Shown one piece after another: positions 48,471-58,039 of a stretch of DNA of 64,000 bases (the first letter of the stretch is position 1; every line of letters starts with the position of its first letter). Source of the DNA: Paracidovorax cattleyae (GTDB lineage Bacteria > Pseudomonadota > Gammaproteobacteria > Burkholderiales > Burkholderiaceae_C); the NCBI RefSeq assembly GCF_900104515.1, contig NZ_FNJL01000001.1, positions 186,001-250,000 of the forward strand, in the 5' to 3' direction. Below the pieces are notes generated by a model. That model saw nothing but the letters and a program-made list of their open reading frames with translations, made no database searches and was not told where the DNA came from. The translations under genes were made by a program, and so were the position numbers.

Positions 48471-48848
48471 TCAAAATTCCACGGGTTGCAACTGGGAACC
48501 AGTATGCCAGCGCACCACTCCGCACTCTTCCGAAATTGTGATCTTCACCAGTCCGCCGCGGCAGGGGCCACCCGCGCAGGCTCCGGTGTCGGGGCGGTAG
48601 GCCGCGCCATGCGAGGCGCAGAGCAGCCAGCGCCCCGTGTCATCGAAGAAGCGGTTGGGCTGCCAATCCATCTCCATGGGCACATGGGTGCACTGGTTCA
48701 GGTAGGCATGGGCCTGCCCCTGATAGCGGATGGCAAAGGCACGGCAGGACTGCCCGGCCCACACGACACCGAATGGAACGGCATCGTCGCCCTCCCGCAG
48801 TGCATCGCTCGGGCACAGGGGAATGGCCGATCCTGAGACAGCGGGCAT
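48471..48848 (-). CDS. Rieske [2Fe-2S] domain protein
   Basis: The 125-aa protein is a single Rieske domain. Cluster ligands are in QCTHVPMEMDW (Cys-x-His) and LCASHGAAYRPDTGAC (Cys-x-x-His). Stand-alone ferredoxin-like Rieske proteins usually pass electrons to oxygenases or act as small redox factors; no oxygenase is adjacent. It is read with the HAD phosphatase upstream and sppA downstream. Confidence 0.9.
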   Translation of the reverse strand: MPAVSGSAIPLCPSDALREGDDAVPFGVVWAGQSCRAFAIRYQGQAHAYLNQCTHVPMEMDWQPNRFFDDTGRWLLCASHGAAYRPDTGACAGGPCRGGLVKITISEECGVVRWHTGSQLQPVEF

Positions 48849-48878
48849 ATGGGGTCTTCCAGCGGTGCACCGGTGCGG

Positions 48879-49547
48879 TCAGCCGTTGCGCACCAGCCAT
48901 TGGTGCAGATCGGCCACGGAATGGGCGATATGCAGCGGCTCCAGCGCATGGAATCCGGAGGGCTCGTGCGCTCCGTAGCTCACACCCACGCCGGCGCAGC
49001 CGGCAGAGCGGGCCATCTGCAGGTCGTGGGTGGTATCGCCGATCATCAGCAGCCGCTCCGGCGACACGCCGAACTCCGCCATCAGCTCCTGCAGCATGAG
49101 GGGATGCGGCTTGCTGGCGGTTTCGTCGGCCGTCCGGGATCCATCGAACATGCCGCGCAGCGAAACCGTGTGCAGGACTTCGTCGAGCCCCCGGCGGCTC
49201 TTGCCGGTGGCCACGGCCAGGAGGTGGCCGGACGCGCGCAGTTCTTCCAACATCGGCAGCACGCCCTCGAAGAGGCTCAGGTCGTTCTGGTGGCGCGCAT
49301 AGTGGTAGCCATAGCGGCTGCGCAGTTCCGCATGTTTTTCGCGCGGCACGTGGGGTGCGGCATGCGCCAGCGCCTCCATCAGCCCCATGCCGATCACCCA
49401 GGCGGCGTCGCGGTCGCTGGGCACCTGCCCGCCCACGTCGCGCACGGCATCCTGGATGCAGCGCACGATGATGGCGGTGGAGTCGAACAGGGTTCCATCC
49501 CAGTCGAAGGCGATGAGATCGAAGCGGCGGGCACGGGAGGCGGACAT
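48879..49547 (-). CDS. HAD-IA family phosphatase (phosphoglycolate phosphatase-like)
   Basis: The 222-aa HAD enzyme has the nucleophile motif LIAFDWDGTLFDST, motif II in LLAVATGKSRRGL, lysine in ASKPHPLML and motif IV in MIGDTTHDLQMARSAG. It is often found behind rluC in betaproteobacteria. The substrate is not fixed by sequence; phosphoglycolate or a nucleotide is likely. Confidence 0.9.
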   Translation of the reverse strand: MSASRARRFDLIAFDWDGTLFDSTAIIVRCIQDAVRDVGGQVPSDRDAAWVIGMGLMEALAHAAPHVPREKHAELRSRYGYHYARHQNDLSLFEGVLPMLEELRASGHLLAVATGKSRRGLDEVLHTVSLRGMFDGSRTADETASKPHPLMLQELMAEFGVSPERLLMIGDTTHDLQMARSAGCAGVGVSYGAHEPSGFHALEPLHIAHSVADLHQWLVRNG

Positions 49548-49559
49548 GGGCGGCGGGCG

Positions 49560-50591
49560 TCAGGTGGGAGCGGGAGCGGCGGGAAGGAAGCCGGACAGCT
49601 CCGCCGGCAGGTCGGCATGCAGCTCGATGCGCTCGCCGCTGGCGGGGTGGCTGAACTGTAACCGCCATGCATGAAGGAACATGCGGCGCAGGCCGTGCTT
49701 CTGGACGCGGCGGTTCAGATCGAAGTCGCCATACTTGTCGTCGCCCACGATCGGATGGCCCCGGCTGGACAGGTGGACCCGGATCTGGTGGGTGCGGCCG
49801 GTCTTGATCGTCACTTCCAGCAGCGCCATGGCCGGCAGACCCTCGGCCGGCCGGGCCGGCACGCGGCTGCGCACCCTCACGAGGGTGATGGAGCGCATGC
49901 CGTCGGGATCGTCCTCCGTGGTCACGCGCACCCGGCGCTCGCCGTCGGCCTGCAGGTACTTGTGCAGGGGGGCGTCGATGACCTTCAGGCGTTCCGGCCA
50001 ATCGCCCGCCACGAGGGTCAGGTAGGTCTTGCCGGTTTCGCGCTCGCGGAACTGGTCCTGGAGGTGGGTGAGCGCCGACCGCTTCTTGGCCACGAGCAGG
50101 ATGCCCGAGGTCTCCCGGTCCAGGCGATGCACCAGCTCCAGCAAGCGGGCCTGCGGGCGCGCCTGGCGCAATTGCTCGATGACGCCGAAGCTCACGCCGC
50201 TGCCGCCGTGCACCGCCACGCCGGCGGGCTTGTCCAGGGCGATCAGGTGCTCGTCCTCCAGCAGCAGGGGAAACTCCCTGGCCGGTGCGGGCCGCTCCGC
50301 CTTGGCGGCCACCTTTTCGGAGATGCGTACGGGCGGCACGCGGATCACGTCACCGGCCTCGACGCGGGTGTCGGCCGCGGCCCGCCCCTTGTTGATTCGG
50401 ACTTCGCCGCTGCGGATGATGCGGTAGACGTGCGTCTTGGGCACGCCCTTGAGTTCACGTATCAGAAAGTTATCCAGCCGCTGCCCTGCGGACTCGGCAT
50501 CGACCTCCACCCGGCGCACGGCCACGGCACCCGGTTCGGAGTCGGCGGGGGGACGGCCGGGCACCGGTTTGGCCCCTATAATGTGTTTCAC
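49560..50591 (-). CDS. rluC: 23S rRNA pseudouridine synthase RluC
   Basis: RluC modifies 955, 2504 and 2580 of 23S rRNA. The 343-aa protein has an S4 domain (QRLDNFLIRELKGVPKTHVY) and the catalytic aspartate in LVHRLDRETSGILLVAKK. GTG 50591 (KHIIGAKPV) is chosen; the frame is open for 200 bases further but unconserved. It is divergent from rne, as in many proteobacteria, and the rne -10 box overlaps its first codons. Confidence 0.93.
   Translation of the reverse strand: MKHIIGAKPVPGRPPADSEPGAVAVRRVEVDAESAGQRLDNFLIRELKGVPKTHVYRIIRSGEVRINKGRAAADTRVEAGDVIRVPPVRISEKVAAKAERPAPAREFPLLLEDEHLIALDKPAGVAVHGGSGVSFGVIEQLRQARPQARLLELVHRLDRETSGILLVAKKRSALTHLQDQFRERETGKTYLTLVAGDWPERLKVIDAPLHKYLQADGERRVRVTTEDDPDGMRSITLVRVRSRVPARPAEGLPAMALLEVTIKTGRTHQIRVHLSSRGHPIVGDDKYGDFDLNRRVQKHGLRRMFLHAWRLQFSHPASGERIELHADLPAELSGFLPAAPAPT
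50577..50582 (+). promoter_or_regulatory. -10 box for rne
   Basis: A consensus TATAAT in GGCCCCTATAATGTG on the plus strand lies within the first codons of rluC. Transcription would start near 50589, giving an rne leader of about 585 nt. There is no clear -35. Confidence 0.5.
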
Positions 50592-51174
50592 CTGTGCGAC
50601 GTTGTGTAAGTGGTTGATTTGTCTGGAGTTTAGTCCACCCGACCCGGCATGCCGCACAGGAAGGTCGATGCCAACGGGCGTCGTGCGCGCAGATTGCAGG
50701 CCGGTCGCCTGCGAAGGCCCGCATGCCGCACGGCCCGGCTGACGAATTGAAACACCCAAACGGAATCCCCAACCGGCAGGCCGCCTCTCCACGGAGATCG
50801 CCCCTGCCGCGGATCAAAGCGAAAAACATGTTGGCGCTGATGGCTTGGATCATGGCCCTGTGGCAGAGGCAGCAGCCTCTGGCGCGGGCCGTCCGCATGC
50901 CGCAGGCGCCCGCATGGCGTGCCCAGCCATCGACATTCTTCGTGGCCAAGAAGCGCGCTTCCTGCATCGCCCCCATCCACGCCCCACCTCCCCGGCTGCC
51001 AAGCTAGTCAACAGCTTCGCGGCCGCCTGGCTTTCAGCGGCAATTCCTTCGTTTCAGTGCGTCGGCCCTGGCATCCATGGCTCCTGAAGAGCCTGTGTCA
51101 ACGGTTGAACCCCGGGACGCGTGCAGCCTTTCGCTGCACGGCGCACCGCACCCAAACGAAGAAGGAAACGCATC
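50592..51174 (+). promoter_or_regulatory. long structured 5' leader of rne
   Basis: No supported gene lies in this 583-bp stretch. It contains GCATGCCGCA three times (50647, 50721, 50895). CAGAGGC (50864-50870) and GCCTCTG (50875-50881) form a perfect hairpin with an AGCA loop. CGTGCAGC (51120-51127) and GCTGCACG (51133-51140) form an 8-bp hairpin 35 bp before the start codon. In E. coli a long rne leader mediates feedback by RNase E on its own mRNA. A similar role here is inference. The rluC promoter must also be within it. Confidence 0.55.
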
Positions 51175-54100
51175 ATGAAGCGGATGCTCATCAATGCCAC
51201 GCAGCCCGAAGAACGGCGCCTCGCCATCGTGGACGGCCAGAAGCTGCTGGACTACGAGATCGAGATCGAGGGACGCGAACAACGCAAGGGCAATATCTAC
51301 AAGGCCGTGGTGACGCGGGTGGAGCCCAGCCTGGAGGCCTGTTTCGTCGATTACGGCGAAGACCGCCACGGCTTCCTGCCCTTCAAGGAAATCTCCCGCC
51401 AGTACTTCGCCGAGGGCGTCTCGCCCAGCCAGGCCCGCATCAACGACGTGATCCGCGAAGGCCAGGAGCTGCTGGTCCAGGTCGAGAAGGAAGAGCGCGG
51501 CAACAAGGGCGCGGCCCTGACCACCTTCGTGTCGCTGGCAGGCCGCTACGTGGTGCTGATGCCCAACAACCCGCGCGGCGGTGGCGTCTCGCGCCGCATC
51601 GAGGGCGAGGACCGTGCCGAGCTGAAGGAGGCGATGGACCAGCTCGAGTACCCGAAGGGCATGAGCATCATCGCGCGCACCGCCGGCATCGGCCGTTCGG
51701 CGCCCGAGCTGCAATGGGACCTGAACTACCTGCTCAAGCTCTGGACCGCCATCGACGGTGCCGCCAGGGGCGGCAAGGGTGCCTTTCTGATCTACCAGGA
51801 ATCCTCGCTGGTGATCCGCGCGATCCGCGACTACTTCAACAACGACATCGGCGACATCCTCATCGATACGGACGACATCTATGAACAGGCGCAGCAGTTC
51901 ATGTCGCACGTCATGCCCGAGCATGCCGCCAAGGTCAAGCGCTACCGCGACGATGCAGCGCTGTTCAGCCGCTTCCAGATCGAGCACCAGATCGAATCCG
52001 CCTACGCCCGGACGGTGACCCTACCCTCCGGCGGCGCCATCGTGATCGACCACACGGAAGCGCTGGTGTCCGTGGACGTGAACTCCGCGCGCGCCATCAA
52101 GGGCGGCGACATCGAGGAGACCGCCACCCGCACCAACCTGGAGGCCGCCGACGAAGTGGCCCGCCAGATGCGCCTGCGCGACCTGGGCGGCCTGATCGTG
52201 ATCGACTTCATCGACATGGAGGAGAGCAAGAACCGCCGCGAGGTGGAGAACCGCCTGCGCGACGCGCTGCGCCACGACCGCGCCCGCGTGCAGTTCGGCA
52301 CGATCAGCAAGTTCGGCCTGATGGAAATGAGCCGCCAGCGCCTCAAGCCCTCGCTGAGCGAAGGCGCGCACATCCGCTGCCCGCGCTGCGACGGCACGGG
52401 CCACGTGCGCGACACGGAAGGCTTCTCGCTGCAGATCCTGCGCATGATCCAGGAAGAGTCCATGAAGGACAACACGGCCGCCGTGCACTGCCAGGTGCCG
52501 GTGGAAGTGGCCTCGTTCCTGCTCAACGAGAAGCGCACCGAGATCGCCAAGATCGAGCTCAAGCAGCGCGTGAGCGTGCTCATGGTCCCCAACAAGACCA
52601 TGGAGACGCCCAAGTACAAGCTCGAGCGCCTGAAGCACGACGACCCGCGCCTGGACCATATCGCCGCGAGCTACAGGCTGGCCGAGGAGATGGAGGACCC
52701 AACCACGGTGACGCGTCGCTCCCAGGAGCCGACGAACAAGCAGACCCCGGTGATCAAGGGCGTGCTGCCCGACGCGCCGGCCCCGGTCGCCGAGCCGCGT
52801 CCGGAAACGCCCCGTGCTGCGGGCGCACGCAACGGCTCGCACGCGGCCGCCGCACCCGCTCCGGCGCAGGCGCCCGCCCCGGCACCTGCGCCTGCACCGT
52901 CAGCCCCGCAGGAACAGGGCTTCTTCGCATGGCTCAAGAGCCTCTTCGGCTTCGGACCGCGCCCGGCCCCGGTGTCCGCGCCGGCTGCGGCTCCAGCCCC
53001 GGCGCCTGCCGCCGATGCCCCGCGTGACGGACGCCGTGGCGGCCGGCGCGGCGGACGCGACGGCAATGGCAGCAGCCGTGACGGTCAGCGCGAGAACGGT
53101 GGCGCGGAAGGCCGCGGCCGCCGTGGTGAGCGCGGAGAACGCCCGGAACGCGCCGAAGGCGAGGCGCAGCGCAACGGCAGGGGGCCGCGCGATGCAGAAG
53201 GCCGCGAAGGCCGGCCGGCGCGGGAACGTGATCGTGACCGCGAAGGTGGACGCGAGAATGGACGCGACACCTCCATCCGCGCAGACGGAGAGCCCGCGCC
53301 CCGCAATGGCCGTGAAGGCCGCGAGGGCCGTGAAGGCGGCCGCGGCCGCGAGCGCCGGGATGCCGGCGACGCCCCGCGCCAGCAGCCGATGAGCGCCGAC
53401 GCCGGTCTCGCGGTGTCGGCCGCGGACGTCGGCATCGAAGGCCAGGGCGCCGCACCGCAGGAGCGCGGCGAACGGGGCCCTCGCAACGGCGAGCGCCGGG
53501 AACGCCGTGAACGCGGCGGTGACCGCCGCCCGCGCGGAGAGGACGGCCAGGCCGAATTCGTGGACACGTCCCCGATGGCCTCGCTGCCCGACCTGGACCT
53601 GACCGGCAGCGAAGCCGGTGGCCCGTCCACGGGTTCCGCCCCGGGCGAGGAGCCGCGCCGCGAGCGCCGGTCGCGCGACCGCTATGGACGTGACCGCCGG
53701 GAGCGCGCACCGCGCGAAGGCGCGGAGGCGGAATCCGCACCGGTGTCCGAGTCCGGCACGGCGCAGGCCGTGGAGCAAACGGCCGGAGAAGACCATTCCC
53801 AGGAAGCGCCGCGCCGCAGCTACTTCAGCCAGGGGGGCGGCGCACCGGCGCCCTCCACCGCGGCGGAAGCGCCTGCAGCGCAGGACGAGGTCACTGCGCA
53901 ACCTGCGCAGGCACCGGCAGCAGCGCCGGCACCTGCCGTGGCCACGGCTGCGGCGCCGGTCCCCGCGCCCGCGCCCGCGCCCGCACCGGTCGCCGCGCCA
54001 ACGCCTGCACCTGCGCCCGCACCGGCCGCAGCCGTGCCAGGACTGCCGCGTGTCCAGGCATTCAAGCTGCCGGTGGATGAGCTGAACCGGATCGCCGAAA

Positions 54101-54309
54101 GCTCGGGCCTGCAGTGGGTGAACTCCGATGCGGACAAGATCGCGGCCGCGCAGGCGGCGATCGCCGCGGAGCCCCACCCGGTGCACGTACCGCGCGAGCG
54201 GCCTCCGGCCGTCGTGCTGGATGAGGGTCCGCTGGTGCTCGTGGAGACCCGCCGCGACCTGCGCGACATGAAGCTGCCGTTCGAGCAGCAGCCTTCGTCC
54301 GTCGCCTGA
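51175..54309 (+). CDS. rne: ribonuclease E
   Basis: RNase E starts mRNA decay and processes rRNA and tRNA. The 1044-aa protein has an S1 domain near residues 35-120, a catalytic DNase I-like region with [14 protein letters not shown] and [14 protein letters not shown], and the zinc-link [10 protein letters not shown] near residue 402. The C-terminal half is disordered: Ala/Pro linkers, [15 protein letters not shown] (a likely membrane-binding helix), then a long Arg/Gly/Glu RNA-binding region and another Ala/Pro tract. ATG 51175 is preceded by GAAGGA. Confidence 0.96.
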   Translation: MKRMLINATQPEERRLAIVDGQKLLDYEIEIEGREQRKGNIYKAVVTRVEPSLEACFVDYGEDRHGFLPFKEISRQYFAEGVSPSQARINDVIREGQELLVQVEKEERGNKGAALTTFVSLAGRYVVLMPNNPRGGGVSRRIEGEDRAELKEAMDQLEYPKGMSIIARTAGIGRSAPELQWDLNYLLKLWTAIDGAARGGKGAFLIYQESSLVIRAIRDYFNNDIGDILIDTDDIYEQAQQFMSHVMPEHAAKVKRYRDDAALFSRFQIEHQIESAYARTVTLPSGGAIVIDHTEALVSVDVNSARAIKGGDIEETATRTNLEAADEVARQMRLRDLGGLIVIDFIDMEESKNRREVENRLRDALRHDRARVQFGTISKFGLMEMSRQRLKPSLSEGAHIRCPRCDGTGHVRDTEGFSLQILRMIQEESMKDNTAAVHCQVPVEVASFLLNEKRTEIAKIELKQRVSVLMVPNKTMETPKYKLERLKHDDPRLDHIAASYRLAEEMEDPTTVTRRSQEPTNKQTPVIKGVLPDAPAPVAEPRPETPRAAGARNGSHAAAAPAPAQAPAPAPAPAPSAPQEQGFFAWLKSLFGFGPRPAPVSAPAAAPAPAPAADAPRDGRRGGRRGGRDGNGSSRDGQRENGGAEGRGRRGERGERPERAEGEAQRNGRGPRDAEGREGRPARERDRDREGGRENGRDTSIRADGEPAPRNGREGREGREGGRGRERRDAGDAPRQQPMSADAGLAVSAADVGIEGQGAAPQERGERGPRNGERRERRERGGDRRPRGEDGQAEFVDTSPMASLPDLDLTGSEAGGPSTGSAPGEEPRRERRSRDRYGRDRRERAPREGAEAESAPVSESGTAQAVEQTAGEDHSQEAPRRSYFSQGGGAPAPSTAAEAPAAQDEVTAQPAQAPAAAPAPAVATAAAPVPAPAPAPAPVAAPTPAPAPAPAAAVPGLPRVQAFKLPVDELNRIAESSGLQWVNSDADKIAAAQAAIAAEPHPVHVPRERPPAVVLDEGPLVLVETRRDLRDMKLPFEQQPSSVA

Positions 54310-54317
54310 CGGGCTCC

Positions 54318-54367
54318 GACGGCCGGTGGCGCCACGTGACTGGCGCCACCGGCCGTCCGCATTTTTC
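54318..54367 (+). terminator. strong intrinsic terminator after rne
   Basis: A 17-bp perfect stem runs from 54318-54334 to 54341-54357 with loop CGTGAC, followed shortly by a run of five T (54362-54366). It is the longest perfect stem in the window and separates rne from yaaA. Confidence 0.85.
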
Positions 54368-54401
54368 CGGACCGTCCGCTGCCCCGAGGGAATCCGCTCC
54401 C

Positions 54402-55181
54402 ATGCTGTTCCTGCTGTCTCCCGCCAAATCCCTGGACTACGACACCCCGCTGCCGCCAGGGCTGGCCCACACCCTCCCCCCGTTCATTCCCGAGTCCACG
54501 CAGCTCATCGGCGTGCTGCGCGAGAAGTCTCCGCAGGAGCTCGCGTCCCTGATGGATATCAGCGACGCGCTGGCCGGGCTCAATGCCGCGCGCTATGCCG
54601 CATGGTCGCCGCGGTTCACGGCGGCGAACGCGCGCCAGGCGCTCTTCGCCTTCAATGGCGATGTCTATGAAGGCCTGGACGCCCGCAGCCTGGACGGCGA
54701 CGGACTGCGCTGGGCGCAGGACCACGTCGCCATCCTGAGCGGCCTCTATGGCGTGCTGCGCCCCCTCGACCGGATGCAGCCCTACCGCCTGGAGATGGGC
54801 ACGCGGCTGGCCACCGGCGCCGGAGCCAACCTCTACCGGTTCTGGGGCACGCGCATCGCCGAACACCTGAACCAGCGCCTCGCCGCCGATGCCACGCCCG
54901 TGGTGGTGAACCTCGCCTCCCAGGAATATTTCAAATCCGTGGACACCTCCGTGCTGAAGGCGCGCGTGATCGAATGCGTGTTCGAGGACTGGAAGGCCGG
55001 CCGCTACAAGATCATCAGCTTCCATGCCAAACGCGCCCGCGGGCTGATGGCGCGCTATGCCGTCCAGCACCGCGTGATGGCGCCCCGCCAGCTGGAGGGC
55101 TTCGATCTCGAAGGCTATGCGTTCGACGCTTCCGCGTCGGTGCAGGACCGCCTCGTCTTCCGCCGCAAGGACGGAGGCTGA
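54402..55181 (+). CDS. yaaA: peroxide stress protein YaaA
   Basis: The 259-aa DUF328 protein has [62 protein letters not shown] and [13 protein letters not shown]. YaaA lowers free iron and protects DNA under hydrogen peroxide. It begins after the rne terminator, so it needs its own promoter. Confidence 0.94.
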   Translation: MLFLLSPAKSLDYDTPLPPGLAHTLPPFIPESTQLIGVLREKSPQELASLMDISDALAGLNAARYAAWSPRFTAANARQALFAFNGDVYEGLDARSLDGDGLRWAQDHVAILSGLYGVLRPLDRMQPYRLEMGTRLATGAGANLYRFWGTRIAEHLNQRLAADATPVVVNLASQEYFKSVDTSVLKARVIECVFEDWKAGRYKIISFHAKRARGLMARYAVQHRVMAPRQLEGFDLEGYAFDASASVQDRLVFRRKDGG

Positions 55182-55246
55182 GGCGCGCCCGAAAAACCGC
55201 ACTCTGCGGCCGTGTTTGGCACGGGGGTTAACGTACCCGCCTGCCG

Positions 55247-56179
55247 ATGGCCGTACTCCCACCCACTTTCCCGACCGCACACATGTCCGCCAACCGCCCC
55301 GTTGCAGCGCGCACCGACACGGACGCCGCCCCCTCCCAGTCCATCACGCCGGAACTGCGCACCTGGATCATCGCGCAGGCCCAGGCGGGCTTCGGTGCGC
55401 CCGCCGTGCTGCAGTCCATGCTCGACGCGGGCTGGAGCGAGGACGTGGCCACCTATGCGATGGAGCACGTGCTGCGCGAGCAGCTGGACACGCTGGCGGT
55501 GCAGCAGGGCCATCCGGCAGCCTCGCGCGTGCCCGAGCCGGACTTGGCGGAGTCCCCCGGCAGCATCGATGTCGGCGACCGCCGCGTGGACGTGCTCATG
55601 GTCATGGCCCAGCCGCGCGTGGTGCTGTTCGGCAACCTGCTGTCGCCCGAGGAATGCGATGCCGTCATCGATACGGCCCGTCCCCGCATGGCCCGGTCGC
55701 TCACCGTCGCCACGCGCACGGGCGGCGAGGAAGTCAACGACGACCGCACCAGCAACGGCATGTTCTTCCAGCGCGAGGAAAACCCCGTGGTGGCCCGGCT
55801 GGAGGCGCGCATCGCCCGGCTCGTGAACTGGCCCCTGGAGAACGGCGAGGGCCTTCAGGTGCTGCATTACCGGCCCGGTGCCGAATACAAGCCGCACTAC
55901 GACTACTTCGATCCTGCGGAGCCCGGCACGCCGACCATCCTGCGCCGCGGCGGACAGCGCGTGGCCACGATCGTCATCTACCTCAACGACCCGGAAAAGG
56001 GCGGCGGCACCACCTTCCCCGACGTGCACCTGGAAGTCGCTCCGCGCCGTGGCAACGCCGTGTTCTTCAGCTACGAACGCCCCCACCCCTCCACGCGCAC
56101 GCTCCATGGCGGCGCTCCCGTCGTCGCCGGCGACAAATGGATCGCCACGAAGTGGCTGCGCGAACGGCGCTTCGAATGA
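55247..56179 (+). CDS. 2OG-Fe(II) oxygenase, prolyl 4-hydroxylase type
   Basis: The 310-aa protein has a helical N-terminal segment ([20 protein letters not shown]) and a C-terminal P4H domain. Iron ligands are in [10 protein letters not shown] (His-x-Asp) and STRTLHGG (distal His), with the 2-oxoglutarate lysine in [10 protein letters not shown]. Bacterial enzymes of this type hydroxylate proline in proteins such as EF-Tu in Pseudomonas; the substrate here is unknown. ATG 55283 is an alternative start. queF follows after 16 bp. Confidence 0.88.
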   Translation: MAVLPPTFPTAHMSANRPVAARTDTDAAPSQSITPELRTWIIAQAQAGFGAPAVLQSMLDAGWSEDVATYAMEHVLREQLDTLAVQQGHPAASRVPEPDLAESPGSIDVGDRRVDVLMVMAQPRVVLFGNLLSPEECDAVIDTARPRMARSLTVATRTGGEEVNDDRTSNGMFFQREENPVVARLEARIARLVNWPLENGEGLQVLHYRPGAEYKPHYDYFDPAEPGTPTILRRGGQRVATIVIYLNDPEKGGGTTFPDVHLEVAPRRGNAVFFSYERPHPSTRTLHGGAPVVAGDKWIATKWLRERRFE

Positions 56180-56195
56180 CGCAGGCGAACACACC

Positions 56196-57041
56196 ATGAA
56201 CACTCCCGACCAATCCCAGCTGGGCCGCGTCTCCGGCTACGCCGACCAGTACGACGCCTCGCTGCTGTTCCCCCTGCCTCGCCAGCCCAAGCGCGACGAG
56301 ATCGGCATGACGGGCGCCCCGCCCTTTTTCGGGGCGGACCTGTGGACCGCCTTCGAGCTGTCGTGGCTGAACCTGCGCGGCAAGCCGCAGGTCGCGCTCG
56401 CGCACATCACCGTTCCCTGCGAGACGCCCAACATCATCGAGAGCAAGTCGTTCAAGCTCTACCTGAACAGCTTCAACAGCACGCGATTCACGGATGCCGC
56501 GGAAGTGCAGGCACGCATCCGGGCGGATATCAGCGAGGCCGCGTGGCGCGGATCGGACCGCCAGGCCACGGTAGGCGTGAAACTGGTGCTGCCCGAGATG
56601 TTCGACCGCGAGCCCGTTCAGGAACTCGACGGCCTGCTGCTGGACCGCCTGGACTTGGAGTGCACGCACTACACCCCCGCCCCGGAGTTGCTGCATGCGA
56701 ACCATGGCGAGGCCCCCGTCACGGAAACGCTCACCAGCCACCTGCTCAAGAGCAATTGTCTGGTGACCGGCCAGCCGGACTGGGGCAGCGTGCGCATCCA
56801 GTACAGCGGAGCCCAGATCGACCAGGCCGGCCTGCTGCAGTACCTGGTCAGCTTCCGCAACCACAACGAGTTCCACGAGCAGTGCGTGGAGCGCATCTTC
56901 ATGGACCTGTGGACGCGCTGCCGCCCGATCAAGCTCTCGGTGTACGCGCGCTATACCCGGCGCGGCGGGCTGGACATCAATCCGCTGCGCACCAGCCATC
57001 CCCAGGCGCTGCCGGCCAACATTCGCACGGCGCGGCAGTGA
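56196..57041 (+). CDS. queF: NADPH-dependent 7-cyano-7-deazaguanine reductase
   Basis: QueF reduces preQ0 to preQ1 in queuosine synthesis. The 281-aa form is the long (bimodular) type. It has [19 protein letters not shown], the catalytic cysteine in [17 protein letters not shown] and [19 protein letters not shown]. Other queuosine genes are not in the window. Confidence 0.96.
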   Translation: MNTPDQSQLGRVSGYADQYDASLLFPLPRQPKRDEIGMTGAPPFFGADLWTAFELSWLNLRGKPQVALAHITVPCETPNIIESKSFKLYLNSFNSTRFTDAAEVQARIRADISEAAWRGSDRQATVGVKLVLPEMFDREPVQELDGLLLDRLDLECTHYTPAPELLHANHGEAPVTETLTSHLLKSNCLVTGQPDWGSVRIQYSGAQIDQAGLLQYLVSFRNHNEFHEQCVERIFMDLWTRCRPIKLSVYARYTRRGGLDINPLRTSHPQALPANIRTARQ

Positions 57042-57078
57042 GGTGCCCTGCGGGGCGGCTCCGACCCCGCGGGACACC
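57042..57078. terminator. GC-rich hairpin between queF and the SirB1-type gene
   Basis: GGTGCCCTGCGGGG (57042-57055) pairs with CCCCGCGGGACACC (57065-57078) with two small mismatches, directly after the queF stop and between convergent genes. There is no T run, so it is only a possible terminator. Confidence 0.4.
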
Positions 57079-57110
57079 CGGCAAGAAGCCATGGCGGCTG
57101 CTTCGGCCCG

Positions 57111-57962
57111 TCAGTCTCCGGCGCGCCGCAGCTGCTCCAGCCGCGCGGCGATGGCATCGACGTCGAGCGCGTCCTCGGCATGGGCCAGGTAGGTCTCGAG
57201 GTCTGACACCGCCCCTTCCGCGTGGCCCAGTTCGGCCCGCGCCAGGCCGCGGTCGCGCCATTCGCCCCAGGCATCGGGCAGCAGCAGCACCAGCCGCTCC
57301 TGCACGGCCGCGAGGCGGCCCCAATCCTGCTGGGACCGGTGGATTTCCTTCAGGTTGCGCAGCATGCGGGCAATGACCTCGCGCGCCGGGGCGGCCTGCA
57401 GGTAAAGCCCCAGGGGCACCTCGAAGTCGTCCACGAGTCCGCTGCGCCGCCGGAACGGCTCCAGCCGCTCGGCCAGGTCTTCGCGGGACAGGGATTGGCC
57501 CGTGGTCGGATCCAGGACCACCTGCCCGCGCGGCAGCAGCACCTTGACCATGAAATGCCCGGGAAACGAGATACCCCGCGCATGCAGCCCGAGCCCCTGC
57601 GCCAGTTCCATCCACAGCACGGCCAGTGAGATCGGAATGCCCCGGCGCGTGCGCAGCACGGCGTTCAGGTAGCTGTTGTCCGGGTCGTAGTAGTTGTTGA
57701 CGTTGCCGCCGAAGCCCAGGTCGTGGAAGAAGAACTGGTTGAGCGACCGCAGCCGCTGCAGGGAAGAGGCGTCCTCCGGCAACCGGCGGCGTACGCGGGC
57801 CAGCAGTTGGTCCATGTCGCCGAGCAGCTGCTGCACGTCGAATTCGGGGTATTCGTCGTGGGCGATGCAGGCTGCAGCTTCCAGCAACGGAAACTGCTCG
57901 TCGCTCTGCACGAGAGCGGCGAAATATTCAAGCGGTGTCGGGAGGGAATAGCTCAGAGCCAT
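57111..57962 (-). CDS. SirB1 family transglutaminase-like/TPR protein
   Basis: The 283-aa protein has LNQFFFHDLGFGGNVNNYYD, SYLNAVLRTRRGIPISLAVL and ISFPGHFMVKV, typical of the SirB1 transglutaminase-like domain. TPR-like helices follow at the C-terminus (GHAEGAVSDLETYLAHAEDA). The role is unclear. It is read in the same direction as murJ, 77 bp after the murJ stop. Confidence 0.88.
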   Translation of the reverse strand: MALSYSLPTPLEYFAALVQSDEQFPLLEAAACIAHDEYPEFDVQQLLGDMDQLLARVRRRLPEDASSLQRLRSLNQFFFHDLGFGGNVNNYYDPDNSYLNAVLRTRRGIPISLAVLWMELAQGLGLHARGISFPGHFMVKVLLPRGQVVLDPTTGQSLSREDLAERLEPFRRRSGLVDDFEVPLGLYLQAAPAREVIARMLRNLKEIHRSQQDWGRLAAVQERLVLLLPDAWGEWRDRGLARAELGHAEGAVSDLETYLAHAEDALDVDAIAARLEQLRRAGD

Positions 57963-58039
57963 GCCAGAGGTTGTACGGGCGTGCGCCGGGGGGCGTCAAG
58001 CAGACGCATTCCACGCACTGGTAAAATTTTTGTCGGGCT

